Shown here one piece after another: positions 44,282 through 53,741 of a stretch of DNA of 64,000 nucleotides; positions within the stretch are counted from its first letter, which is position 1; every line of letters begins with the position of its first letter. Origin of the DNA: Bacteroidota bacterium (GTDB taxonomy: Bacteria > Bacteroidota > Bacteroidia > Chitinophagales > Saprospiraceae); assembly GCA_018222965.1 (NCBI GenBank), contig JAAEZH010000028.1:1-64000 (forward strand). Reading direction: 5' to 3'. A model generated the notes under the pieces. That model did no database searches and was not told the DNA's origin. It saw only the letters and a list, made by a program, of their open reading frames with translations. The translations under genes and the position numbers were made by a program.

Positions 44282-44733
44282 GAGCGGATTTTATCCAGAA
44301 TTCGGTTCATCTCCTTTGCTTCCTCATCTGTAATCTTATCAACCATCCGTTTCTGAATTTCCTGTTCGACGGCTGTTGAAGCCTGCTCCAGTAAATCCAG
44401 TCCCGCATCAGTGATAAACACATCCACCCGACGGCGATCAACTTCGCAGGTTTTTCGTTCGACCAACCCTTTCTTGACCAGTTTATCTACCAGGCGAGAA
44501 GCATTAGACATTTTGTCGATCATACGTTCGGTAAGAAGCTTAACGGTAGAGGGTTCCCCTTTTCTGCCACGGAGTATCCTTAGAATATTAAACTGCTGAA
44601 CAGTAATACCCAAAGGTTTTAATGACGAACTGGTAAATTGATTTAACCAGGCCGCAGTAAACAAAATGTTGATATGAGCTTTGTGGTGCGTGTGTACAAA
44701 CTCGCGTTGCTTAATAGCTTCTTCTATACGCAT
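44278..44733 (-). CDS. MarR-family transcriptional regulator
   Basis: 151 residues. A winged helix-turn-helix spans about 45-110: ITVQQFNILRILRG, TVKLLTERMIDKMSNASRLVDKL (recognition helix), and the wing around KTCEVDRRRVDVFIT, which has the D-R-R-R basic tip. Long N- and C-terminal helices make the dimer interface. The target is not visible. The gene converges on ndh and shares the TTAA stop bases, so it does not share a promoter with it. Confidence 0.92.
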   Translation of the reverse strand: MRIEEAIKQREFVHTHHKAHINILFTAAWLNQFTSSSLKPLGITVQQFNILRILRGRKGEPSTVKLLTERMIDKMSNASRLVDKLVKKGLVERKTCEVDRRRVDVFITDAGLDLLEQASTAVEQEIQKRMVDKITDEEAKEMNRILDKIRS

Positions 44734-44836
44734 GTCACTAATTTAATACAAAACAGGGGAATACCTCTAATCAAACGCTTTTAGAGCATTCTTTGATTCA
44801 ATAAACGAAAAAATACACTTTCAGTTCTAAATGAAA

Positions 44837-44868
44837 AGATGCGATTGGGAATAAATCCAATCGCATCT
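44837..44868 (-). terminator. Terminator of the 44896-50586 adhesin gene
   Basis: A perfect 12-bp stem AGATGCGATTGG/CCAATCGCATCT (44837-44848 and 44857-44868) with an 8-base loop lies 28 bases after the stop. On the minus strand TTTTCATTT follows. Confidence 0.8.
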
Positions 44869-44895
44869 CTCCAAATTTTCAGTATCCAACGGGAT

Positions 44896-47800
44896 TTATC
44901 GAAGCAAAGTCACACTACCCTTTAGGGATTCGCGACTTCCGTCTTCATAAATCACCTCCAGGTACCAGATGTAAACGCCACTTGACATTTCCTGTCCGCG
45001 GAAGTTTCCATCCCAACCAATTTGTGTTTGGTTTACCGGAAATCCTCCGGCCTGGTAAAGTAATTCCCCCCAACGGTCGAAAACCTGAATGCGCTCTACC
45101 TCTGTACCTTCTTTACCATGTACCAGAAGCAAATCGTTTTCGCCATCACCATTCGGCGAAAAGCCGGTAGGAACTTCTACAATGCGTTCTTTCTCAATCA
45201 GAATGCGCAATAAATCTTCAGCAATACAGCCATCCTCATTGGTTACGGCAACAAAAACAGTTGTCGCAAAGCCCATTGGGTCAACAATTGGATTGGGGCA
45301 ATCTGTACAATCCAGGGTGCCCGGACCAGACAACCACCAGTTGTAAGAAACCGGCATGTCCGGATTGGTGCTTAGATCCGGAATTTCAACCGTTTCCCCA
45401 TAATCCAACGTAATATCAGGTCCAACATTTACGGAGAATGCATCTGGCTCGTTGATGGTAACATCTCCGGTCTGGAATACACAACCATTATTGTCCTGAA
45501 CGTAAACACTGTATGTACCAGCTTCCAGCGCAACCAGGGTTGAACTTCCGGAGAAGGTCTGGTTATCCAGGCTGTAAGAATATGGAGGTGTCCCCCCTTC
45601 TGCCTGTACGCTAATGGTACCATCTTCCAGTCCAAAACAAGAAACATCCTTTCCGCCTCCAATCGCAGACACCGGTGCTTCCGGTTGGGTAACTTCAACA
45701 TCATCCACCAACAGACAGCCATTGGCATCTGTAAGGCTGAGTTGATAAATACCCGCCGGCAGATTATTGGTTGTATTGGTTTCAGATCCTGTAGACCATT
45801 CGAAAGCATAAGGGGAAACACCGCCCTCTGCATCGACAGCCGCAAATCCGGTTGCTTCTCCAAAACAGTTTACATCATCGACATCAAATTCAACATCCAG
45901 TGCCTGAGGTTGGATCAATGTAGCGGAGCCTGTCGTCTGACAACCATTCGCATCGGTTACAATTACATTATAAGTTCCTGCCTCCAGACCAATTGCTTCA
46001 TCGCCTGTCTGGCCACCAGTCGAAACGTCCCACTGATATTCGTAAGGTTCTGTTCCACCGGCTGCGGCAACAGAAGCCGTACCATCTGCACCTTCAAAAC
46101 AACTAACGTCTTGTGTACTTACATCGAGGATTTCCATCGGAGCCGGATTATCGACAGTGACGGTCTCTTCAATACTACATCCATTCGGGTCAGTGATGAT
46201 TACGGTATATGTCTGTCCGCCGGTAAGTCCGATCGCTGTGCTGCTATTTTGAGCCGGAACGGTACTCCAGCTAAAATCAAAATCATTAATAGAAGCAGGG
46301 GTATTGCCATACGTAATTTCCGATACCGTAGCACTTCCGTTATTGCCATCGTGGCAAAGCGATGCTGTTTGATCCAATTCTGCAAAAATCTGCTCCGGCT
46401 CTGTGATTTCAACCATATCCGTTGTTTCACAACCATTAAAGTCGGTGACTGTAACGGTATAAATGCCTGCCGGAACATCCCCAAGAATCGGGTTAGATGT
46501 ACCATTGCTCCAATCGTATTCGAATGGAGCCGTGCCGGTATCGATCAATATCGTGGCTTCTCCGTCTGCGCCGCCATTACAACTTACATCTGTGGATGAG
46601 ATTGATATGGCTACATCTTCCGGAGACACTAATTCTACATCGGTGACAAATTCACAATCATTGGCGTCTGTTACGGTCACATTATAATTTCCAGGTCCCA
46701 GATCAATTGCAGTTTGCGTGTCCTGCCCATCTTCCCAGGTATACGTATAGGGGCCTGTTCCTCCAGTCGGCGTAGCAGTGGCCGTACCATCCGGCGGTCC
46801 CTGACAACTAACTGGAGTAGATTCTGTATCCACACTCAGTTCAGCAGCTTCTCCCACAGAAATTGTAGCCGTTGCGGTACAATCATTGGCGTCTGTAACG
46901 ATCACCTGGTAGGTGCCTGCCTCAAGATCTATAGCGGTCGGGGTATCCTGTTGATCGCTGTCATTCCATTCGTAAATATAACCACCAGCTCCACCGGTTG
47001 GTGTTACTGTAGCGGTAGCTGAGTTGGCACCAAAACAGAGAGCATCCGTGCCATCGATTGTCAGTTCCAATTCGGTGGGTTGTTCAACTTCAATGGTGCC
47101 GGATTCCTGGCAACCATTGACATCTGTTACCGTGACACCGATCGTTCCGGCAGGCAAGCCGGTAGCGACCTGCGTATCCTGCGCATCATCCCATACATAG
47201 GAATATCCTCCGGATCCTCCTGTGGGGATGACAGAAGCAGTACCTGTTTGATCATCGAAGCAATCAACATCTGTTTTAATCAGTTCCAGGTCAATAGCCT
47301 CCGGCGCGTCAATATCAAAATCAATAATTTGCTGGCAACCATTGACATCCGTCACTGTGACAGTATGCGGTCCGGCGGCCAGATCATCGCGGTTTGGCTG
47401 GTTTGGTCCTCCATCACTCCATATATAGATGTAGTTAGGAGTTCCACCCATTACCGACACATCCGCTGTGCCGTCGATTGCATTTGCACATGAAACGGAA
47501 TCCACATCCAGCATGACTTCCATTTCGGTTGGCGCATCTACGGTCACGGTCGTTTCGGTTGCACAACCAAAGAGGTCTGTTACGGTTACCGAATAAGTCC
47601 CGGGTCCCAGATCTGAGGCTGTTGCCGTCACCTGATCATCGGCATTTGAATCCCACTGATAGGTGAAGATGCCAATTCCTCCGCCACTGGCAGAAACGGA
47701 AGCAGATCCGTCTAACACGCCGCTACAGGAAGCGTCTGTGGAGGCAGAATCCAATGTAATTTCAGAGTATTCCGTTACCTCAATCATTTCCGTTGCGCTA

Positions 47801-50586
47801 CAACCATTCACATCCGTTACTACTACTTCATAGGTGCCCGCAGAAAGGTTTACGGCTGTTGGGTCAATTTGATCGCCGGTATTGGCATCCCATTGATAAG
47901 TGAAGCCTCCGGCACCGCCACTAGCGGCAACAGTTGCGGTACCTGTGGTATCGCCAAAGCAGTTGATCTGTGTAGAACTAAGGTCCAGATCCAGCGCATC
48001 CGGTTCTTCAATGCTTACATTTTGCAGGGTCACACATCCAAGTGCATCGGTGATGAGCACAGAGTGCATCCCGCCATCCAATCCAACAGCTACCGAGTCA
48101 GCCTGAGCTCCTCCATCCCAGTTGTACGTATATGGATAGTTGCCGCCATCAACCGTAATGGTGGCCGAACCGTCGCCCAGACCGTTACAGCTTACATCAT
48201 TGATTACTACCGGTGAAACATCCAAAGGATCAGGCTCTGGGACTGTTACCGGAACATCAATCGAACATCCTTCTGAATCGGTAATCGTAACGGTATAGTC
48301 ATTCGCCGTAAGGCCGGAGAAAACACCGGTCATATTAGTTGTTACATCCAATGTATATTCGAATGGCGGAAAATCGCCGGTTGCGGAAACCTGAATTTCG
48401 CCATCATCGCCCCCGTTACAGGTAATGTTTATAATGTTATCTATGGATGGATTCAATGCCTGACAAGGCGGGGTGCTACAAGTCGCTTCCCCTACGGCTC
48501 CACTACAACCATCGAAGGCACGAACCAGAATCGTTACGGTTTCATCCAGGGACAATCCGCAAACTTCGTGCGACAAAGCTCCATTTGGTGTAATCCAGGT
48601 AACACCACCATCGAGGCTAACTTCATAACTTACTGCACCGAAGATGGCATTCCATTCGAAGGTGATGCAATCAGCGGTAATGGTGCCACAGAATACTTCC
48701 GGGGCAGGCAGTGCCTGGATAATGTCGATATTGATGGTATCAAACACTTCACATCCATAACTATCGTAGGCCCGCAAAATATAAGTTGTCGGTGTATCAA
48801 TATTGACCAGTGGATCCGGACAATCGGAACAACTCAGTCCGGTGGTTGGGGTCCACTCGTAAAAAATCTGATACAGAGGTTCGAAGGTGATGGTCCAGTC
48901 AAGCAGCGTACCTGTAAATCCGTTTGCGTCGTCAATAACGATCAGATTCCACTCTCCGTTGGTCGGATTCTCGGAAGCCCCCCAAAGGTCAGACCAGACG
49001 CCTTCCGGCGAAAAGTTGCCTGTATATGGCGCTCCTGATGCAGGAGGCATAACATAATCGATATCGGTTGGCGCGCCCGGCACAAAGCAGGTGTTGATAT
49101 AGTCATCGCCATTTGAGCCATTATCGGTACTCAGTTCCATAAAGGCTCCATTTGGTCCCTGCAGGAATAAGTCGAGGTCATCGAGCCAGTTGTGTTCTAT
49201 GTTGATACAAACAGATTGTATCACGCCATCTTCCAGTTGGAAGGGCTGCACACCAGCTACCGTTATCGGTGATAAAATTTCTACGCCTGTCGGCGAAATG
49301 GTATAATCGTTTGTATTGGTAAAACTTGGGGGCGGAGGCAATGGCACGTTTATGGTACCATCCAATTGTATTGTATCCGTTGAGCAGATCAGGGTATCGG
49401 GCCCGAGATCGGGCGGAATCAGCTGATTGTCTTTAATGTAAATGTAAAAGGTATCCCTGGTACAAATATCCCGCTGAATATCAAAGGCGAGGAATTCGGT
49501 TCCTTCGGGTATTCCGTCTTCGAATGCCTCCAGTGTCAGCGTAAGCACCGAGTCACCGGCAGGAATGATCAGGTCTGTAGGAATCTGTGTATAATCAACC
49601 CCATTTTCCGCGTCACCAAAGATGGTGAAGTCAATTACATAATCTTCATCTGTTGGGCTAACCAGCTCAAAATCCACTGAAGCGGTAGAACAACCTTCAG
49701 ACATTGCTCCATCGAGACTGGCTGTGGTTACATCCACATCAAGGCGGTTGGCACCGAAACTCTTTGCTTCCAGAAATACGCCGGAATCAAATACACTGTC
49801 ACCGGTATCACCGATCACCAGTCGGATGGTATACTCTTCACAAGGTGTTACGATGGCCTCCGCAATAAAGATATCGGTAAAACCATCATAAACGGGCTCA
49901 TTGGCCGAGCCGTTATTATCGTTGTAATATTGTTCATTTACAGGCGGGCAGCCTCCTCCGTTTTGAGGGTGCACATTATCGATCGTTACCGGAAGGCTGG
50001 TACCTGGCACCAAAGCGATATTCATAGAGTTATTGGAGTAAGGCCCGTTGATCCCGGGGCCGGAGATAAAGAACCCAAAAACATCATTGAAAGAAGAACA
50101 GGCATACTCCGGGTACTCTTCCGAAGCCCAGATGTATTTAAAGCGGAGGGTATCCCCTACCGGCACAAAGCTGATAATATACTCCGCAACATCATTTTGA
50201 GCCTGGCCACTGGGGGCTAGGTCTGGCAGATCGGGGTCCCCTGTACCGCCATTATTATTTGCACTCGCAAACGTACTGCCGGGGTTATCGGCTCCGGTGC
50301 CAACCGCATTCGACGCATTTCCGGTCGTCATGATAACTCCCCGGTCTACACCGATTTCATCAATGGCATTGACAAAATAGCCAACAGCACGGGGATCACC
50401 GTTGAATTCCACATTGGTGACCTCCAAACCTTCCCCAAGAAATACGTTGGTGATGAGGTTAATGGGATCCCACGGACTGGTTGCCGCATCGGTAACCTCA
50501 AGAGGTTGGGCAAGCAGCTGCGCAGAGAACAGCAAAGCACAGGCAATAAATAACAGTCTTTTAATTGGGTAAATGATACGCTCCAT
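44896..50586 (-). CDS. Giant adhesin: choice-of-anchor L, P-domain, 13 SprB repeats, T9SS type-B domain
   Basis: 1896 residues. Signal peptide to LLAQ (about 27), then a choice-of-anchor L-type domain (about 30-290, with YIWASEEYPEYACSSFNDVFGFFISG), a Calx-beta-like unit (about 295-385) and a P-domain (about 420-590, IQSVCINIEHNWLDDLDLFLQGPNG). A fibronectin-like unit (about 620-705) leads into 13 SprB repeats of about 75 residues each (SC.G..DG.A.V...GG...Y.Y.W ... L.AGTY.V.VTD.NGC). An Ig-like spacer and the type-B sorting domain (VPTGFSPNGDGENDLLLVHG ... FDRWGELLYQ) close it. Each repeat has a Cys near its start and one in D-x-N-G-C, so internal disulfides are likely. The last 250 residues are closely related to those of the 53742 gene. 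Alone in its unit, with no SprF beside it. Expected to be a surface adhesin. Confidence 0.9.
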   Translation of the reverse strand: MERIIYPIKRLLFIACALLFSAQLLAQPLEVTDAATSPWDPINLITNVFLGEGLEVTNVEFNGDPRAVGYFVNAIDEIGVDRGVIMTTGNASNAVGTGADNPGSTFASANNNGGTGDPDLPDLAPSGQAQNDVAEYIISFVPVGDTLRFKYIWASEEYPEYACSSFNDVFGFFISGPGINGPYSNNSMNIALVPGTSLPVTIDNVHPQNGGGCPPVNEQYYNDNNGSANEPVYDGFTDIFIAEAIVTPCEEYTIRLVIGDTGDSVFDSGVFLEAKSFGANRLDVDVTTASLDGAMSEGCSTASVDFELVSPTDEDYVIDFTIFGDAENGVDYTQIPTDLIIPAGDSVLTLTLEAFEDGIPEGTEFLAFDIQRDICTRDTFYIYIKDNQLIPPDLGPDTLICSTDTIQLDGTINVPLPPPPSFTNTNDYTISPTGVEILSPITVAGVQPFQLEDGVIQSVCINIEHNWLDDLDLFLQGPNGAFMELSTDNGSNGDDYINTCFVPGAPTDIDYVMPPASGAPYTGNFSPEGVWSDLWGASENPTNGEWNLIVIDDANGFTGTLLDWTITFEPLYQIFYEWTPTTGLSCSDCPDPLVNIDTPTTYILRAYDSYGCEVFDTINIDIIQALPAPEVFCGTITADCITFEWNAIFGAVSYEVSLDGGVTWITPNGALSHEVCGLSLDETVTILVRAFDGCSGAVGEATCSTPPCQALNPSIDNIINITCNGGDDGEIQVSATGDFPPFEYTLDVTTNMTGVFSGLTANDYTVTITDSEGCSIDVPVTVPEPDPLDVSPVVINDVSCNGLGDGSATITVDGGNYPYTYNWDGGAQADSVAVGLDGGMHSVLITDALGCVTLQNVSIEEPDALDLDLSSTQINCFGDTTGTATVAASGGAGGFTYQWDANTGDQIDPTAVNLSAGTYEVVVTDVNGCSATEMIEVTEYSEITLDSASTDASCSGVLDGSASVSASGGGIGIFTYQWDSNADDQVTATASDLGPGTYSVTVTDLFGCATETTVTVDAPTEMEVMLDVDSVSCANAIDGTADVSVMGGTPNYIYIWSDGGPNQPNRDDLAAGPHTVTVTDVNGCQQIIDFDIDAPEAIDLELIKTDVDCFDDQTGTASVIPTGGSGGYSYVWDDAQDTQVATGLPAGTIGVTVTDVNGCQESGTIEVEQPTELELTIDGTDALCFGANSATATVTPTGGAGGYIYEWNDSDQQDTPTAIDLEAGTYQVIVTDANDCTATATISVGEAAELSVDTESTPVSCQGPPDGTATATPTGGTGPYTYTWEDGQDTQTAIDLGPGNYNVTVTDANDCEFVTDVELVSPEDVAISISSTDVSCNGGADGEATILIDTGTAPFEYDWSNGTSNPILGDVPAGIYTVTVTDFNGCETTDMVEITEPEQIFAELDQTASLCHDGNNGSATVSEITYGNTPASINDFDFSWSTVPAQNSSTAIGLTGGQTYTVIITDPNGCSIEETVTVDNPAPMEILDVSTQDVSCFEGADGTASVAAAGGTEPYEYQWDVSTGGQTGDEAIGLEAGTYNVIVTDANGCQTTGSATLIQPQALDVEFDVDDVNCFGEATGFAAVDAEGGVSPYAFEWSTGSETNTTNNLPAGIYQLSLTDANGCLLVDDVEVTQPEAPVSAIGGGKDVSCFGLEDGTISVQAEGGTPPYSYSLDNQTFSGSSTLVALEAGTYSVYVQDNNGCVFQTGDVTINEPDAFSVNVGPDITLDYGETVEIPDLSTNPDMPVSYNWWLSGPGTLDCTDCPNPIVDPMGFATTVFVAVTNEDGCIAEDLLRILIEKERIVEVPTGFSPNGDGENDLLLVHGKEGTEVERIQVFDRWGELLYQAGGFPVNQTQIGWDGNFRGQEMSSGVYIWYLEVIYEDGSRESLKGSVTLLR

Positions 50587-51071
50587 ATCAGGCGAATTAA
50601 CTTTTTTATCGGAAAAATACTCCGTCTTAAGAAGGGGCTTTTTTGGGGCACCCTGGCTTTTGATGAATATAGGTGTTTACAAAATCGATCCTTTAGCCGC
50701 TGGTAAAATGCTTCCAACTGGATTTGCAGGCAGCTGAAAATTCAATCAAAAATACTTCCTGGTCTGGTTTTTCCGAAATGTCGGGCTTTTTTATATTGCC
50801 GAATGCTAAACAGGCTACACTTTACAGCTAAAAAAACAGACCGTTTTCTCTCGATTTGGAAAGGACTAATATTAGACACTACTACCCGCTTATCCGCTGC
50901 CTGACGGCTTAAAGAATATTGGTTCTTTGCTTTTATCCGTACAAGGCGGCTGTTTATCGAAAAAAGGCCGGGATTCGTGAATCCCTGATTACTTTTAGGC
51001 TGTTAAAGATCCAGGTATTCAAGCATTGATCCTGAATCTCGATTAAAATACTGAAAATACATTCCCGGAAC
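50587..51071. promoter_or_regulatory. Divergent gap between adhesin and sppA; low-confidence promoter
   Basis: No gene is seen in these 485 bases. On the minus strand TATTTTTG (plus 50747-50754) fits TAnnTTTG about 160 bases upstream of the adhesin start. A weak hairpin AAAGAA/TTCTTT (50911-50916, 50923-50928) is near. No convincing promoter for sppA was found. Confidence 0.3.
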
Positions 51072-52841
51072 ATGCGGAAGTTTTTAAAATCAATCCTGGC
51101 ATCCTGCCTGGGTGTCATTCTGGCTCTTGGCATTATAGTGCTTATTGGTATCGGTGTTATCTCGCGAATAGCCGACAAAGCCAGTCAGCCTCCAAAGATC
51201 GCTGCCAATACTATCCTGCACCTCAAATTTGACGAACCCATTCCCGAAAGGACCAACAACGTTGAGATGAACCCCTTCGACTTTGAGGATCAACGAACGC
51301 TTGGGCTCCAGGACATTATCCGGACCATTGAGTATGCATCAGAAGTCGATCAGATTCAGGGTATGTTTCTGGAATTACAGGGAGTTGCCATGGGACAGTC
51401 GACCATGCACGCCCTGCACGACGCTCTGAGTGCATTCAGCGAAAGCGGAAAAAAGATTGTAGCCTACGGCGATTACTTTAGCCAGGGAACCTATTATCTA
51501 TCCTCCGTATCTGACCAAATCTATGTAAATCCGGTTGGTGATTTTAATTTTAAAGGCTTTTCGGCTATCATTCCTTTTTTCAAAACCATGCTTGACAAGA
51601 TCGGTGTAAACATGCAGGTCTTTTATGCCGGGCAGTTTAAAAGTGCTACCGAGCCTTATCGCCTCAACGAAATGAGTGACGCCAACAAACTTCAGGTTCG
51701 TACCTTCCTGGAAGAATTATTCGAGATGTATTTGGCCGACATTTCTGTAGAGCGGGACATTCCCATATCTGAATTGCGTTCCATTTCTGATGATTTTAAG
51801 ATCCGTCAGGTAAATGATGCCTTACACTATGGCCTGGTAGATCAGTTGGGTTATCGCGACGATGCTGTAAACTGGCTCAAGAATCAGGTAGGGTTGGAAG
51901 CAGACGAAAAATTGCCGCTGGTAGATCTCGAAGACTACTACCTGACAGCCAAAGAGAATACTGATTTTTCGGAAAGAGATAAAATCGCTATCCTGTATGC
52001 GGAAGGCAACATCATCATGGGCCAGGGCGAGGCAGGTACCATCGGGGATGAGGATTATGTCCGCATGATTAAAAAGATCCGGGAAGATGATAATGTTAAA
52101 GCAGTGGTTCTGCGGGTAAACTCTCCGGGAGGAAGCGCACTTGCTTCCGAAAATATCTGGCGGGAACTGCAACTTACCAAAGACAATCATAAACCCCTGA
52201 TTGTTTCCATGGGAGATTATGCGGCATCCGGCGGATACTACATTGCCTGTCTGGCAGATTCTATTGTGGCCAGTCCGAGTACGCTTACTGGTTCGATTGG
52301 TGTATTCAATGTAATCCCCAATGCCAGTACCCTGCTCAACGACAAGATGGGCATCAGCTTTGATTCGGTTAAAACGGGAAGCAACTCTACCGGGCTAACG
52401 CCTTTCTTCGATCTTTCCCCCGAAGAAAAAGTTTGGATGCAGACCTCCGTGGATTCCATGTATGAGCATTTCTTAATGCGTGTCAGTCAGGGACGGGACC
52501 TATCCCGTGATGCGGTGCATGAAGTGGCACAGGGACGGGTTTGGACCGGGCAAAAAGCAGTGGAGATCGGGCTGGTGGATCAGCTGGGAGACCTGGATGA
52601 TGCCATTGACATGGCTGCTTACCTTGCCGGACTGGAAACCTATCGCCTCAGTGAGTATCCGGAGATCAAAGAACCATTCCAGCAGTTTATGGAAGAACTG
52701 ACCGGTCAGGAGTCTTCTATGCAGACCAGAATGATTAAAGAAAACCTGGGTGATTATTATCCTTATTTTCAAAACCTGAGTGAACTGAAACACCTCAAAG
52801 GCCCCCAGGCGAGGTTGCCTTTCCTGGTACTTCCTCAGTAA
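51072..52841 (+). CDS. sppA: Signal peptide peptidase SppA, 67K double-domain type
   Basis: 589 residues. One N-terminal membrane anchor (ILASCLGVILALGIIVLIGIGVI, about 8-30), then two tandem peptidase-S49 domains. The catalytic dyad is split as in E. coli SppA: Lys190 in the first domain (FKSATEPYRLN) and Ser386 in the second (DYAASGGYY). A SPGGSA oxyanion stretch is near residue 351. It degrades signal-peptide remnants and possibly other membrane peptides in the inner membrane facing the periplasm. Normal length for the long form. It has its own terminator (52863). Confidence 0.95.
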   Translation: MRKFLKSILASCLGVILALGIIVLIGIGVISRIADKASQPPKIAANTILHLKFDEPIPERTNNVEMNPFDFEDQRTLGLQDIIRTIEYASEVDQIQGMFLELQGVAMGQSTMHALHDALSAFSESGKKIVAYGDYFSQGTYYLSSVSDQIYVNPVGDFNFKGFSAIIPFFKTMLDKIGVNMQVFYAGQFKSATEPYRLNEMSDANKLQVRTFLEELFEMYLADISVERDIPISELRSISDDFKIRQVNDALHYGLVDQLGYRDDAVNWLKNQVGLEADEKLPLVDLEDYYLTAKENTDFSERDKIAILYAEGNIIMGQGEAGTIGDEDYVRMIKKIREDDNVKAVVLRVNSPGGSALASENIWRELQLTKDNHKPLIVSMGDYAASGGYYIACLADSIVASPSTLTGSIGVFNVIPNASTLLNDKMGISFDSVKTGSNSTGLTPFFDLSPEEKVWMQTSVDSMYEHFLMRVSQGRDLSRDAVHEVAQGRVWTGQKAVEIGLVDQLGDLDDAIDMAAYLAGLETYRLSEYPEIKEPFQQFMEELTGQESSMQTRMIKENLGDYYPYFQNLSELKHLKGPQARLPFLVLPQ

Positions 52842-52862
52842 GTGTTTTAATAAATAGAAAGA

Positions 52863-52903
52863 AAGCCTGCATTCGGAGTAATTCCAAATGCAGGCTTTTT
52901 TTT
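52863..52903 (+). terminator. Strong terminator after sppA
   Basis: The stem AAGCCTGCATT/AATGCAGGCTT (52863-52873 and 52887-52897), with inner GGA/TCC pairs, is followed by about eight T. It is 21 bases past the stop. A standard intrinsic terminator. Confidence 0.9.
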
Positions 52904-53020
52904 GCTCCAAAAACCAGAAACAGAAGCTAAAAGACAAAAATATAGGGCCTAAAAATGTTAATGTCGCTGATCAGGTAAATAAAACTGGGGGACTCAGTGG
53001 GGAAATCTGCCTGAAAAAAA

Positions 53021-53028
53021 TAAATTTG
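53021..53028 (+). promoter_or_regulatory. Promoter -7 element of the 53090 gene
   Basis: TAAATTTG is an exact TAnnTTTG match, giving a leader of about 60 bases to the ATG at 53090. No clear -33 TTTG. Confidence 0.5.
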
Positions 53029-53089
53029 CAATGCTTCCCGGTGAAGCAACGTACCTTAATCCCATGGCAATCCCAAAAAACAGTTTATT

Positions 53090-53491
53090 ATGATGAGAGC
53101 TTTAGCTGTTATTTTTGTTTTGTTTGCCGCTGTTAGTGTCCATGGGCAATCTGCTGTCGAAGCCGATCAGCGATTATTTGACGTTTTTGAAACCGATTAC
53201 CTCAATCGGATGCAAGCCGATCACCCGGTCATGCTGGCACGTTTAAATTTTTACCTCGATAACGCCTGGTTTATCACGGAATATCCGACTGAAAAGGGAA
53301 ATCCCGATCTGCCGGAAATTACCATTGAGGACTTCGATAATCTAAATATCCTTAAATTAGAAGCTGCATACGCCCTGTCCAGGGATTTTAACAAGCGTAT
53401 GATGTACAGTATAAAGGGTACGGATAAAGTCCTGGTCTATTATTCCGGAAAGGAATTTACGGAATCCTTTAACGCGTTTTACAGAAAGTAG
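53090..53491 (+). CDS. Small secreted protein of unknown function
   Basis: 133 residues. A signal peptide of about 20 residues (MMRALAVIFVLFAAVSVHGQ) is followed by a mostly helical and acidic mature part. Segments: EADQRLFDVFETDYLNRM, HPVMLARLNFYLDNAWFI, LPEITIEDFDNLNILKLEAAYAL. The last quarter (DKVLVYYSGKEFTESFNAFYRK) may be a strand-helix pair. I do not recognise the family. The C-terminal FTESFNAFY helix loosely recalls the end of the secreted protein at 35296 (LEGYMAFFNRFY), but the rest does not align. It lies 250 bases before the adhesin at 53742 in the same direction and could be a periplasmic helper, which is only a guess. Confidence 0.65.
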   Translation: MMRALAVIFVLFAAVSVHGQSAVEADQRLFDVFETDYLNRMQADHPVMLARLNFYLDNAWFITEYPTEKGNPDLPEITIEDFDNLNILKLEAAYALSRDFNKRMMYSIKGTDKVLVYYSGKEFTESFNAFYRK

Positions 53492-53741
53492 CAGAGCAAA
53501 CACACCGCGTTCAAATCTGATAACTTACCATTTAAGAACTGCGGATCGCACAAAGCGAAAGCCATTCAATCCATCATTTTGAAAACATTCTGAAAACCGT
53601 TTTTTCAAGGCTAATGTGCCTGCTAAACGGCTGTAAATTTCAGGCATGGATAAAAATATCCTATGCGCTGGCAACGAATATCGCTTAAACCAAGTCTTAG
53701 GAAACGAAAGCCTCGCATTCCCAACTTGTAATGCAGAATTC

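Noticed and set aside
45685-46599. A 304-codon plus-strand frame opposite the SprB-repeat array
   Set aside because: Repeats keep the opposite strand open; the product is a periodic copy of antisense repeats without known domains.
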